This document shows, in pieces, positions 7,650-15,714 of a stretch of DNA of 64,000 nucleotides; the stretch's first letter is position 1; every line of letters begins with the position of its first letter. Position numbers and translations under genes: made by a program. The DNA lies in contig NZ_JAUQON010000004.1 in the NCBI RefSeq assembly GCF_030580955.1, forward strand, positions 186,001 through 250,000. Direction: 5' to 3'. The notes under the pieces are model-generated. The model was not told the origin of the DNA, ran no database searches, and was given only the letters and a program-made list of their open reading frames with translations. Origin of the DNA: Hymenobacter convexus. GTDB taxonomy: Bacteria > Bacteroidota > Bacteroidia > Cytophagales > Hymenobacteraceae.

Positions 7650-9194
7650 TCAACCTTGCAGAAAAGGCAGATACCGCTCGCGAATAATGTTGAGGTGGTG
7701 CAATTCATGCCCGGCCATGATGAAGAGCAGGGCCCGCACCGTGGCCGGGCCATTGTTGGCTGTGCCCCGGCGATTTAGCTGCTCATCGGTAAAGCTTTCG
7801 GCCAATGCCACGGTGGCGGCGCGCACGGCATCGTACTCGGCCAGCAAGCTGGCGATGGAGCGGGCATTGGCGCCGCTGTTGGCCACATAATCGTCCTGCT
7901 CAAACCCAAGCAGGTCCTGGCTATCTGCCCGGGCAAAGCGCAGCGCCCGATAAGCGAATATTCGCTCAGAATCAATCTGATGCAGAAGCATTTCCTTCAA
8001 AGTCCACTTGCCGGGCGCATAGCCCTGCTCCGTTTGCGCTTCGCTGAGGCCGGCAAACACCGCGTGCACTTCCTGCGGCTGGGTTCGCAAGGCGCTGCGT
8101 GGGTCGGCGCCCTCGGGCACCCAATCGATGTAATTGCCGGCGTAAGGCAGGAAATCGCCTTCAACAGGGCGTAAAATCGGCATGACAGAAGGAGTTTGAT
8201 GAGCAGGAAGGTCGTCGCCAGCGGCCTCGGGTTGCGCTGCCACGGTTTCAGTGGGCAGCACTAGCGGCAATAACACCGCCGGCCCGGGCGCCGACGAGGG
8301 CACAATGGACGGGGCGAGGTGCGGGTCGAGGTGCAGGCGCACCACGGGCAGCGGTGCGGGCAGCGTGGCAGTGCCCCCCTCCTGCCCAAAGGCCCAAATT
8401 AAAAAGTCGGGCATCACGCGGCCCCAGGTGTCGGGGTGGTGGTGGCCGCCCTCCACCTGCACGTAGCGCAGAGCGTGTTGGGCATCGAGGCCGCCTTTAA
8501 TAAGCTCCTCGATGAGGTCGAGGCAGTCCTCTACGGAGTCTATGACACCGTTTTCGTTGCGGTCGCCGCGTTCATCAAGGGTGCCGGTTTGGAGCCAGAA
8601 GCGGTGGCTGGGGTGCGGGCGCCGGGCCCGCACAAGGCCGTGCATGATGCGGTCGGCAGGCGTGTAGCCGGCACCCACGGCCCGCTGCCGCCACCAGAAG
8701 GACCCCGAAAACACGCCGGCCCGCGAAAAAACGTCCGGATGGTGCCACACTATATCGAAGGCCGACAAACCGCCCAGCGAGAAGCCCGCGAAGACGGCCT
8801 CGGCCGGGTTGGCGGAAGCGTGGTAATTAGCCTGGGCGAAAGGCAAAAGCTCTTCCAATACAAAGCGGGTATAAGCGCCGGCCAGGCTGCCGCGGCCGTT
8901 AAAGTCGGCATGGGCGGCGGTGCCGTATTCCTGCACGCGCAGCTCGTTGGCGTGGGGCGCCACTAGCACGAAGGGCCGCACGGCCCCGCGGGCGTACAGC
9001 GCGTCGAGGGTGGGCTGCAGGTGCAGGCGTTCCAAATCCTGGCCATCGTTCAAATAAAGCACGGGGTACGGCGCGGCAGTTTCGGCGCTGGCCGGAGGCA
9101 GCAGGATGCTCACCTCCACGTCGCGCTGCAAAAAGCTGGACGGTAGCACTTCCCGGCACAGCCGGGTGCCGATGGGGGAAGTTTCGGGGCTCAT
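7650..9194 (-). CDS. Esterase (enterochelin esterase-like) fused to a DinB-like domain
   Basis: Two domains in one 514-residue chain. Residues 15-275 are an alpha/beta hydrolase of the esterase D / Fes type, with PVLYLNDGQD, nucleophile S139 in GFSLGGLSAF, an acidic residue near LQTGTLDERGD and H250-H252 in VEGGHHH. A Pro/Ala/Val-rich linker (about 276-340) leads to a four-helix DinB-type domain (about 345-510) with candidate metal ligands H405 (LLHQIDSER), H496 and H499/H500 (AGHELHHLNI). DinB-like proteins include thiol-S-transferases and metal hydrolases. I prefer ATG 9194 (MSPETSPIG); ATG 9209 is also possible. It is divergent from the amidoligase cluster, which itself starts with another alpha/beta hydrolase. 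Confidence 0.88.
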   Translation of the reverse strand: MSPETSPIGTRLCREVLPSSFLQRDVEVSILLPPASAETAAPYPVLYLNDGQDLERLHLQPTLDALYARGAVRPFVLVAPHANELRVQEYGTAAHADFNGRGSLAGAYTRFVLEELLPFAQANYHASANPAEAVFAGFSLGGLSAFDIVWHHPDVFSRAGVFSGSFWWRQRAVGAGYTPADRIMHGLVRARRPHPSHRFWLQTGTLDERGDRNENGVIDSVEDCLDLIEELIKGGLDAQHALRYVQVEGGHHHPDTWGRVMPDFLIWAFGQEGGTATLPAPLPVVRLHLDPHLAPSIVPSSAPGPAVLLPLVLPTETVAAQPEAAGDDLPAHQTPSVMPILRPVEGDFLPYAGNYIDWVPEGADPRSALRTQPQEVHAVFAGLSEAQTEQGYAPGKWTLKEMLLHQIDSERIFAYRALRFARADSQDLLGFEQDDYVANSGANARSIASLLAEYDAVRAATVALAESFTDEQLNRRGTANNGPATVRALLFIMAGHELHHLNIIRERYLPFLQG

Positions 9195-9347
9195 GAGGTC
9201 TGAAAGCATCAAACAAAGTAACGGCGCCCGTTGGAATTGCGGCTGGTGCGCAAATTTAAACTGGTTAAATGCAGCGGGTCCATCATTTCTTTACTAGTTT
9301 GCCGCGCCGCACCACCCGGACGGCTTCACCTCTTCAGCCCCCCACCC

Positions 9348-10055
9348 GTGCAGGAACAACACCGCCGCTTCTATTCACACCACCTCGGCCAGGACATCGA
9401 CATGCTGGTTTTTGGCACCTGGGGCTACCCGGTGGTCATTTTTCCCACCTCCGGCGGCCACGATAACGAAGCCCGCGATTTCAAGCTCATCGAGGCGGCC
9501 CGCCCGCTGGTGGAGGCCGGCAAGGTGAAGCTGTTTTGCATCGACAGCATCGACGCGCATTCCTGGTACGCCAAGCACCTGCCCCCGGACGTGCGGATTA
9601 AAAACCACATTTTCTACGACCAGTTTCTGAGCGACGAGCTGGTGCCCATGCTGCAGCAGGAGTGCAACGTGGACAAGATTGGCGTGGCCGGCTGCAGCTT
9701 CGGTGGCTTCCACGCCCTGAATTTCGCCTTCCGCCACCCCAACCAGGTGGCCCACCTCTTCACCATGGGCGCGGCCTTCGATATCCGCCAGTTTCTGGAC
9801 GGCTACCACGACGACAACGTGTACTTCAACAACCCTCCCGAGTTCATTCCCGGCGCGCACAGCGAGCATTTTCAGTGGATGAACATCATTCTGGGCACCG
9901 CCGAGCACGACTTCTGCAAGGATGCCAACTTCCAGATGTCACATATTCTCAGCCAGAAAGGCATCCGGCACACGCTGGACGTGAAGCCCTTTGGCAACCA
10001 CGACTGGCCCGTATGGCGTGAAATGTTCCCGCAGTATCTCAGCACCATTGGCTAA
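9348..10055 (+). CDS. Alpha/beta hydrolase (esterase family), first gene of amidoligase cluster
   Basis: 235 residues from GTG 9348; the N-terminus QEQHRRFYSHHLGQDIDML aligns with the usual start of this family, whereas a TTG at 9231 would add 39 residues of unlike sequence. It has nucleophile S117 in GCSFGGFHAL, a candidate acid at D188 (LGTAEHD) and H218 in GNHDWPVW, so a complete triad. The pattern FGTWGYPVVIFPTSGG is typical of small cytosolic esterases found next to ATP-grasp genes. It lies 77 bases before the ATP-grasp gene on the same strand, so probably cotranscribed. A role in hydrolysing or releasing the cluster's amide or ester product is inference. Confidence 0.88.
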   Translation: MQEQHRRFYSHHLGQDIDMLVFGTWGYPVVIFPTSGGHDNEARDFKLIEAARPLVEAGKVKLFCIDSIDAHSWYAKHLPPDVRIKNHIFYDQFLSDELVPMLQQECNVDKIGVAGCSFGGFHALNFAFRHPNQVAHLFTMGAAFDIRQFLDGYHDDNVYFNNPPEFIPGAHSEHFQWMNIILGTAEHDFCKDANFQMSHILSQKGIRHTLDVKPFGNHDWPVWREMFPQYLSTIG

Positions 10056-10132
10056 GTGCCACCCATTCCCCTTTTTTCACCCCCGATTCTTCACCAACCC
10101 CAGCTTAACCGCTACCAAAACAACCTTCAGCC

Positions 10133-11395
10133 ATGAAAAAAATAGGCATCCTCTTCGGTCAGGAGAACACCTTCCCGCAGGCCTTCGTCGACCGCGTGAA
10201 CCAGAAAGCCGTGAACGGCATCACGGCCGAGTTCGTGAACATTGAGCAGGTGGAACAGGCCGTGCCCTGCGGCTACGATGTTATCGTCGACCGCATTTCG
10301 CAGGACGTGCCCTTCTACCGCGCCTACCTCAAAAACGCCGCTCTCACCGGCACGGCCGTCATCAACAACGCCTTCTGGTGGAGCGCCGACGAGAAGTTTT
10401 TTAATAACGCGCTGGCCGTGCAGCTGGGCGTGCCGGTGCCCAAAACGCTGCTGCTCCCCAGCAAGCACCGCCCCGACGACACCACCGAAAACTCCTTCCG
10501 CAACCTGTCGCTGTTCGATTGGGACAAAGCCTTCGCGCACATCGGCTTCCCGGCCTTCATGAAGCCCCACTCCGGCGGCGGCTGGAAGAGCGTATATAAG
10601 GTAGACAACCCCGAGCAGGCTTGGCGCGCCTACGACGAAACCGGCCAGCTGGTGATGCTCTACCAGGAAGCCATCGAGTTCGAGGACTATTTCCGCTGCT
10701 ACTGCCTGGGCGGCAAGCACGTACTCATCATGCCCTATGAGCCCCGCAACGCCCCCCACGAGCGGTACCAGACCACGATGAAAACCGAAGGCGAAGCCGG
10801 CCAGAAGCTGCTCGACACCATCAAGGACTACACCCTGCGCCTGTGCCAGGGCCTGGGTTACGACTTCAACACGGTAGAATTTGCCGTGCGCGACGGGGTG
10901 CCCATCGCCATCGACTTTGGCAACCCCGCGCCCGATGCCGACGTGAATTCCGTTGGGGCCGAGAACTTTGAGTGGGTGGTAGAACATGCCGCGCTGCTGG
11001 CAATTGAGCGCGCCCAGGCCAGCCGGTCCGGCCGCACCAACCTCACCTGGGGCACGTTCGTGCAGGACTCCGTGCGCGCCGCTCCCAAAGGTTCGCCCAC
11101 CATTGGCTCCAATGTGCAAATGGGCCAAGCCGTGCGTGAAACCAACGACCTGGGCGCCACCGGTGCCCCCAAGCCCGCCGCCAAAAAGGCCGCGCCCAAG
11201 AAAGCGGCCGGCGCCATCCAGCCCGAGCCGCCCACCGGCGAGGTATCGGCCAGTCAGCAGTCGGCCGCCAAGAAAACGGCGGCGCCCAAAGCCGCTGCCG
11301 CTTCGGCTCCCGCAAAGAAACCGGCCGCTGCCAAAGCCCCAGCCGCCGCTAAGGCCCCTGCTGCTAAAAAAGCTGCACCTAAAAAAGGCGAATAG
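10133..11395 (+). CDS. ATP-grasp amidoligase with histone-H1-like Lys/Ala/Pro tail
   Basis: 420 residues. Residues 1-340 form an ATP-grasp enzyme of the RimK/D-Ala-D-Ala ligase type: the N-domain MKKIGILFGQENTFP, the ATP-binding lysine region GFPAFMKPHSGGGWKSV, the adenine-contact YQEAIEFEDYFRCYCLGGK, and the metal-binding end AVRDGVPIAIDFGNPAPDAD. Such enzymes join a carboxylate to an amine through an acyl phosphate. From about residue 341 to 420 the chain becomes a low-complexity basic tail with repeated KKAAPKK and AKAPAA words, like bacterial histone-H1-like proteins. The tail is in frame and uses normal local codons. It is the second gene of the cluster, followed by a GC hairpin and the GCS2 gene. 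The acceptor and donor are unknown. Confidence 0.88.
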   Translation: MKKIGILFGQENTFPQAFVDRVNQKAVNGITAEFVNIEQVEQAVPCGYDVIVDRISQDVPFYRAYLKNAALTGTAVINNAFWWSADEKFFNNALAVQLGVPVPKTLLLPSKHRPDDTTENSFRNLSLFDWDKAFAHIGFPAFMKPHSGGGWKSVYKVDNPEQAWRAYDETGQLVMLYQEAIEFEDYFRCYCLGGKHVLIMPYEPRNAPHERYQTTMKTEGEAGQKLLDTIKDYTLRLCQGLGYDFNTVEFAVRDGVPIAIDFGNPAPDADVNSVGAENFEWVVEHAALLAIERAQASRSGRTNLTWGTFVQDSVRAAPKGSPTIGSNVQMGQAVRETNDLGATGAPKPAAKKAAPKKAAGAIQPEPPTGEVSASQQSAAKKTAAPKAAAASAPAKKPAAAKAPAAAKAPAAKKAAPKKGE

Positions 11396-11414
11396 TCTCC
11401 CGCGACTTCTGCCG

Positions 11415-11445
11415 GGCCCGGCGCGTTCTTTCCGCGCGCCGGGCC
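11415..11445 (+). other. Intercistronic GC-rich hairpin
   Basis: An 11-pair stem, GGCCCGGCGCG (11415-11425) with 11435-11445, and a 9-base loop. No T run follows, so it is more likely an mRNA-stabilising or pausing element than a terminator. It lies between the ATP-grasp and GCS2 genes. Confidence 0.6.
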
Positions 11446-11485
11446 ATGCGGGGTTGTCCTTGTCCTCATTGTATTCGTCCTGCTC

Positions 11486-12592
11486 ATGGCCATGCCCACG
11501 TTTACCCTCGGCATCGAGGAAGAATTTCAAACCATTGACCCCGAAACCCGGGAGCTCCGCTCCCACCTTTCGCAGATTGTAGAGGGCGGCCGCGTCACGC
11601 TGCACGAGCAGGTGAAAGCCGAAATGCACCAGGCCGTAGTGGAAGTGGGAACTAACATCTGCCACAACATCGCCGAAGCCCGCACCGAAGTGCTGCACCT
11701 GCGCCGACAGGTTATTGAGCTGGCCGATAAGCAGGGCTTAAAAATTGGTGCCGCTGGCACCCACCCGTTTTCGCGCTGGCAGGAGCAGCCCATCACGCCC
11801 GATGCCCGCTACGACAAGATTGTGGAGGAGCTGCAGGAAGCCGCCCGTTCCAACCTGGTTTTCGGCATGCACGTGCACGTGGGCATCGAAAACCGGGAAA
11901 TAGGCGTGTACATGATGAACACGCTACGGTATTTCCTGCCGCACTTGTTTGCGCTCAGCACTAACTCCCCGTTTTGGGAGGGGCGCGAAACCGGCTATAA
12001 GTCGTTTCGCACCAAGGTATTCGAACGGTTTCCGCGCACGGGCATTCCGGGTTTCTTTCACAGCGCCAGCGACTACGACGAGTTCGTGCAGCAGCTTATC
12101 AAAACCGGCTGCATCGACAATGGCAAGAAAATCTGGTGGGATATCCGCCTGCATCCCTTCTTCGACACCATCGAATATCGCATCTGCGACATGATGATGC
12201 GTGCCGACGAAACCATCTGCGTAGCGGCCATCATGCAAGCGCTAGTGGCTAAAATCTACAAGCTAAAGGCCCAGAATCTCAATTTCCGCATCTACCGTAG
12301 CGCCCTCATCAAGGAAAACAAATGGCGCGCCGCCCGCTACGGCCTCGATGGCGACATGATTGATTTTGGCATCCAGGAGGAAGTGCCCACCCGCAAGCTC
12401 ATCCTGGAGCTGCTCGACTTCATCGACGACGTGGTGGACGACCTCGGCAGCCGCCACGAAGTAGAATACGTGCTGAAAATGATGGAGATGGGCACCGGCG
12501 CCGACCGCCAGCTCCAGGTTTTCCGCGAAACCAACGACCTGAGCAAAGTGGTCGACTACATTCTCTCCGAAACCACTCACGGCCTCTATTAA
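11486..12592 (+). CDS. GCS2-family carboxylate-amine ligase (YbdK-like)
   Basis: 368 residues of the glutamate-cysteine ligase type 2 (GCS2) fold. The N-terminal LGIEEEFQ motif (residues 8-15) supplies metal-binding acids; QAVVEVGTNIC, FGMHVHVGI and WWDIRLHPFFDTIEYRICD are the family's other conserved blocks. Members such as YbdK condense an amino-acid carboxylate with an amine at the cost of ATP; the true substrates of most are unknown. ATG 11486 and ATG 11492 are both usable. It lies 90 bases after the ATP-grasp gene and is followed by a hairpin with a T run before the amidotransferase gene, so transcription may partly stop here. Confidence 0.92.
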   Translation: MAMPTFTLGIEEEFQTIDPETRELRSHLSQIVEGGRVTLHEQVKAEMHQAVVEVGTNICHNIAEARTEVLHLRRQVIELADKQGLKIGAAGTHPFSRWQEQPITPDARYDKIVEELQEAARSNLVFGMHVHVGIENREIGVYMMNTLRYFLPHLFALSTNSPFWEGRETGYKSFRTKVFERFPRTGIPGFFHSASDYDEFVQQLIKTGCIDNGKKIWWDIRLHPFFDTIEYRICDMMMRADETICVAAIMQALVAKIYKLKAQNLNFRIYRSALIKENKWRAARYGLDGDMIDFGIQEEVPTRKLILELLDFIDDVVDDLGSRHEVEYVLKMMEMGTGADRQLQVFRETNDLSKVVDYILSETTHGLY

Positions 12593-12595
12593 TCG

Positions 12596-12603
12596 TACCT
12601 TTG
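12596..12603 (+). promoter_or_regulatory. Candidate internal -7 promoter box
   Basis: TACCTTTG is an exact TAnnTTTG match just after the GCS2 stop codon. It precedes a hairpin with a T run by only six bases, so a transcript starting here would begin at the hairpin. No good -33 TTG is seen. Confidence 0.35.
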
Positions 12604-12608
12604 CCCTT

Positions 12609-12645
12609 GCAACGCCCGCCCTTCGGTGGGCGTTGCTTCTTTTTT
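12609..12645 (+). terminator. Hairpin with T run between GCS2 and amidotransferase genes
   Basis: GCAACGCCC (12609-12617) pairs with 12627-12635 region GGGCGTTGC around a short inner stem, followed by TTCTTTTTT. It is a standard intrinsic terminator shape, yet lies inside a five-gene same-strand cluster, so it could attenuate expression of the last two genes. Confidence 0.7.
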
Positions 12646-12697
12646 CACCGGGGCCGACCGCGTTTGCTGTGCCGCTGGCCCCTTTTTGCTGATACCC

Positions 12698-13522
12698 ATG
12701 GAGGCAATTCGCATCGCCATTCTGGACATGTACGACAACGCCCGCAACGAGGGCATGCGCTGCATCCGGCAACTGCTGGCCCGCAGCGCGGCCGAAAACG
12801 GGCTGGTTTTCGACGTCGACACCTATAATGTACGGGCCGAAAACGTGGTCCCGGGCCTGGAATACGACATTTATATTTCCAGCGGCGGCCCCGGCAGCCC
12901 CTTGCCTTCGGATGAGCCCTGGGAGCGCAAGTATTTCGATTTCATCGATTCGTTGCTGGCCTACAACCAAACCGAGGAGCCCAAAAAGCACCTGCTGCTG
13001 ATTTGCCATTCCTTTCAGCTTGTGAGCCGGCACCTGGGCATGGGCACTGTGAGCCGCCGCAAGTCCACTTCCTTTGGCGTGCTGCCGGTGCACCTCACCC
13101 CCGCCGGCCAGGCCGAGCCCGTGCTTAATGGCCTGCCCGAGCCGTTCTACATTGTCGATTCGCGTGACTACCAGCTGACCAACCTCGACATGGACCGCCT
13201 CAATGCCTTCGGTGCCCGCGTGCTGTGCCTGGAAAAAGACCGGCCGCACGTGCCCCTGGAGCGCGCCGTGATGGCCATTCGTTTCACGCCCGAAGTTATT
13301 GGCACGCAGTTCCACCCCGAAGCCGACGGCGAGGGCATGCTGCGCTACATGCTCACCGACGAGCGCAAACAGCAGGTAATCACCACCTACGGTGAAGCCA
13401 AATACCACGAAATGGTGCGCCTGCTGGCCGACCCCACCACCATCGAGCACACCGAATCGGTGGTGGTGCCCACCTTCCTGCGCCGCGCCCTCACCGAGCT
13501 TGGCCAACTCACCGCCGCCTAA
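12698..13522 (+). CDS. Class I glutamine amidotransferase-like protein
   Basis: 274 residues from ATG 12698 (MEAIRIAILDMYDNARNEG). It has the triad of class I GATases: C103 in LLLICHSFQ, and H206 and E208 in GTQFHPEADG, with the oxyanion strand SSGGPGSP at about 61-68. The nucleophile context ICHSFQ differs from the common CxGxQ, leaving it open whether it hydrolyses glutamine or another gamma-glutamyl amide. The C-terminal 60 residues extend beyond the core. It lies 21 bases before the second ATP-grasp gene. It could deliver ammonia to one of the ligases, or cleave gamma-glutamyl intermediates as PuuD-type enzymes do; both are inference. Confidence 0.88.
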   Translation: MEAIRIAILDMYDNARNEGMRCIRQLLARSAAENGLVFDVDTYNVRAENVVPGLEYDIYISSGGPGSPLPSDEPWERKYFDFIDSLLAYNQTEEPKKHLLLICHSFQLVSRHLGMGTVSRRKSTSFGVLPVHLTPAGQAEPVLNGLPEPFYIVDSRDYQLTNLDMDRLNAFGARVLCLEKDRPHVPLERAVMAIRFTPEVIGTQFHPEADGEGMLRYMLTDERKQQVITTYGEAKYHEMVRLLADPTTIEHTESVVVPTFLRRALTELGQLTAA

Positions 13523-13543
13523 CCCCTGCCCCTGCCGCTGTTT

Positions 13544-14734
13544 ATGATTCCGGAACACCGCCACGCCTTCAACGCCGCCTTCACCCCTGCCCGCTACCAG
13601 GAAATGCTGGCCGATATTGAGCAGCAACTGCCCGGCCAACTGGAATTCCGGGTGGCCGAAACGCCGGTTTTTATTCCGAACGGCCTGCGCGATAAATTGA
13701 TTGCCGCCGGCGAAAGCATTGTGGATGTCATCGAGCAACCCAATTTCAAGGAGTTAACCGAGGCTTCCATTCCGGCCCACCAGCGCGTACCGAACGAAGA
13801 CAACCGGCCCGAATTTCTGACTTTTGACTTTGCCGTGTGCCGCGATGCCAACGGCGAGCTGGAACCGCAGCTCATTGAAATGCAGGGCTTTCCGTCGCTC
13901 TACGCGTTTCAGTCCTGGTTGCCGGGCATATTTGCGCGGCACTACCCTATTTCAGACGCATTGACGCCATTTATTGGCGTAGCGAATTTCGACGCGTATC
14001 AGGACCGGATGCGCCAGTTTATTCTGGCCGATGAGCCCGCCGAAAACGTCATTCTGTTGGAGCTGTTTCCAGAAAAACAAAAAACCCGGATTGACTTTGC
14101 TTTAAGCAAAAAATTCTGGGGAATTGAGGCCGTTTGTATCACCAAAATCCGTAAGCACGGACATCAATTATTCTACGAAAAAGACGGACGCGAAATAGAA
14201 ATTAAGCGTATTTATAACCGTATTATTTTTGATGAGTTGGCGCGCTATCCGGAATTGGAAACGGAATTTAAATTAACCGATGAGGTTGATGTCAAATGGG
14301 TTGGGCATCCGAACTGGTTTTTTAGAATTAGCAAGTTCACTCTACCTTTTTTGCAGGGCCCATCTGTGCCGCCGAGTTATTTCCTGCACGAATTAAAAGA
14401 ATATCCGGCCGATTTAGAAAATTACGTTCTCAAGCCGCTCTTTTCTTTCGCGGGTGCGGGCGTGCGGCTCCACATCACGGCCGCAGAGCTGGATGCGTTG
14501 GCCGACAAGCAGAATTATCTGTTGCAGCGTAAAGTCGAATATGCGCCCGTCGTGCAGTCGCCCGATGGCTTGGTAAAATGCGAAATCCGGTTGCTGTATA
14601 TCTGGCCGGAGGGTGAAACTCGCCCTCAGTTATTAACCGGCTTGAGCCGCCTGAGCCGGGGCGAAATGATTGGCGTTGATTTTAATAAGGACAAGGATTG
14701 GGTGGGCGGCACCACGCCGCTATTCGAACGGTAG
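13544..14734 (+). CDS. Second ATP-grasp-like protein of the cluster
   Basis: 396 residues, weakly resembling the ATP-grasp / glutathionylspermidine synthase superfamily: LIEMQGFPSLYAFQSW, then FPEKQKTRIDFALSK, then YVLKPLFSFAGAGVRL (likely nucleotide-binding loop) and VKCEIRLLYIWPEGE (likely metal-binding acids). The start is ATG 13544, 21 bases after the amidotransferase stop, so the two are probably translated from one mRNA. The second half is markedly richer in A and T than its neighbours (22 G/C of 60 in 14221-14280) and uses TTA/ATT/AAA codons, which hints at a different history or relaxed codon selection. The product is likely an amide or peptide bond, but the substrates cannot be read. 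Confidence 0.8.
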   Translation: MIPEHRHAFNAAFTPARYQEMLADIEQQLPGQLEFRVAETPVFIPNGLRDKLIAAGESIVDVIEQPNFKELTEASIPAHQRVPNEDNRPEFLTFDFAVCRDANGELEPQLIEMQGFPSLYAFQSWLPGIFARHYPISDALTPFIGVANFDAYQDRMRQFILADEPAENVILLELFPEKQKTRIDFALSKKFWGIEAVCITKIRKHGHQLFYEKDGREIEIKRIYNRIIFDELARYPELETEFKLTDEVDVKWVGHPNWFFRISKFTLPFLQGPSVPPSYFLHELKEYPADLENYVLKPLFSFAGAGVRLHITAAELDALADKQNYLLQRKVEYAPVVQSPDGLVKCEIRLLYIWPEGETRPQLLTGLSRLSRGEMIGVDFNKDKDWVGGTTPLFER

Positions 14735-14822
14735 CAAGGCGGGGCACGGTGTTTGAAAGCCGCCCAACAACGCCCATGAAGGCTTGCGCGTAAAGGCAGC
14801 CTCACCCCATTATTTCCCCACA

Positions 14823-15350
14823 ATGTCTTCTCTCTCCGAAAAGGGCCTTAAGCTTTCCAAAAACGCGCTGTTCAATGTCTTCATTGGCCGCGCCACCAAA
14901 CTACTCGGCCGCCCTTTCAAGGTAGTCACGGTGCTCAATGAAGTGGCTGATAAGCTCGCCAACAAGGAAAGCAAAGACAATAAATTCCGCCAGCTTTTCG
15001 ACGTCGCGCTCACGCTGGTGCGCTTAGTGCGCAGTTTTATCAGCGGCGAATACCGCGACATTGATACCGGCACCATCATATCCGGACTGGCGGTATTGCT
15101 CTACGTACTCTCGCCCATCGACTTGGTGCCGGATTTTATTCCAGTGTTAGGCTTCCTCGATGATTTGAGCCTGGTGAGTTGGTACGTAGGCAAGTTCCAG
15201 GGCGAAATCGTCAAATTCCGCAACTGGGAGCAGAGCGGACGCGGCCAGGCTAGCGGCTTTGGCTTAGCCGCCTCAGGGCCGGACTTGGCGGCCCGCCCCG
15301 CCGAGGGCGACACCGCTCAACCCAGCGTAGCCGAGTTGGGCCATTCGTAA
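14823..15350 (+). CDS. YkvA/DUF1232 family membrane-associated protein
   Basis: 175 residues from ATG 14823 ([13 protein letters not shown]). The DUF1232 signature is clear: a hydrophobic helix [21 protein letters not shown] followed by [11 protein letters not shown]. It probably inserts one or two short helices into the membrane. The first 75 residues are basic and helical, and the C-terminal 40 are Gly/Ala/Pro-rich and likely disordered. No biochemical role is established for the family. It is separated from the amidoligase cluster by about 90 bases on the same strand, so cotranscription is possible but not evident. Confidence 0.85.
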   Translation: MSSLSEKGLKLSKNALFNVFIGRATKLLGRPFKVVTVLNEVADKLANKESKDNKFRQLFDVALTLVRLVRSFISGEYRDIDTGTIISGLAVLLYVLSPIDLVPDFIPVLGFLDDLSLVSWYVGKFQGEIVKFRNWEQSGRGQASGFGLAASGPDLAARPAEGDTAQPSVAELGHS

Positions 15351-15375
15351 TTGCTGGTTTATCACCCCGATTTTT

Positions 15376-15675
15376 ATGCCCACGTTTGTTGTTTCCATTC
15401 GCTTGCCGGAGACTTTCGATGAAGAATTTATTTCCTTGATTCCGCAACATCGGGCATTTATCAACCAACTGTTGAGCGAGAAAATCGTGGAAGTTTACGC
15501 CATCAGCAGCGACCGCAGCCGCGGCTGGGTAACCATGCACGGCGACGATGCCGCCGCCGTGCAGGCAGTGGTGGAGCAATTTCCGCTCTTCCACCATTTG
15601 CAGGGAGTTGAAATAGATGAATTATTTATTTTCGACAGCGCCGCCTCGCGTTTTCCTCACATCAGTTTAAATTGA
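15376..15675 (+). CDS. Small ferredoxin-fold-like protein (muconolactone isomerase-like)
   Basis: 99 residues beginning MPTFVVSIRLPETFDEEF. The pattern of a first strand, a helix (LIPQHRAFINQLLSEKIV), strands (EVYAISSDRSRGWVTM) and a second helix (AAVQAVVEQFPLF) resembles the dimeric alpha-beta barrel of muconolactone isomerase/YciI-type proteins. No catalytic residues can be named with confidence. It lies 25 bases after the DUF1232 gene and 39 before the DUF1571 gene, so the three may form a transcript. Confidence 0.7.
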   Translation: MPTFVVSIRLPETFDEEFISLIPQHRAFINQLLSEKIVEVYAISSDRSRGWVTMHGDDAAAVQAVVEQFPLFHHLQGVEIDELFIFDSAASRFPHISLN

Positions 15676-15714
15676 ATTACCAGCGCTTGGGCGTGCAGTC
15701 TGCTTTTAAAATTT

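Noticed and set aside
10127..11698. 523-residue open frame antisense to the ATP-grasp gene and the start of the GCS2 gene
   Set aside because: It runs across two well-supported genes and their intergenic hairpin and has Gly/Arg/Val-rich composition typical of a shadow frame.
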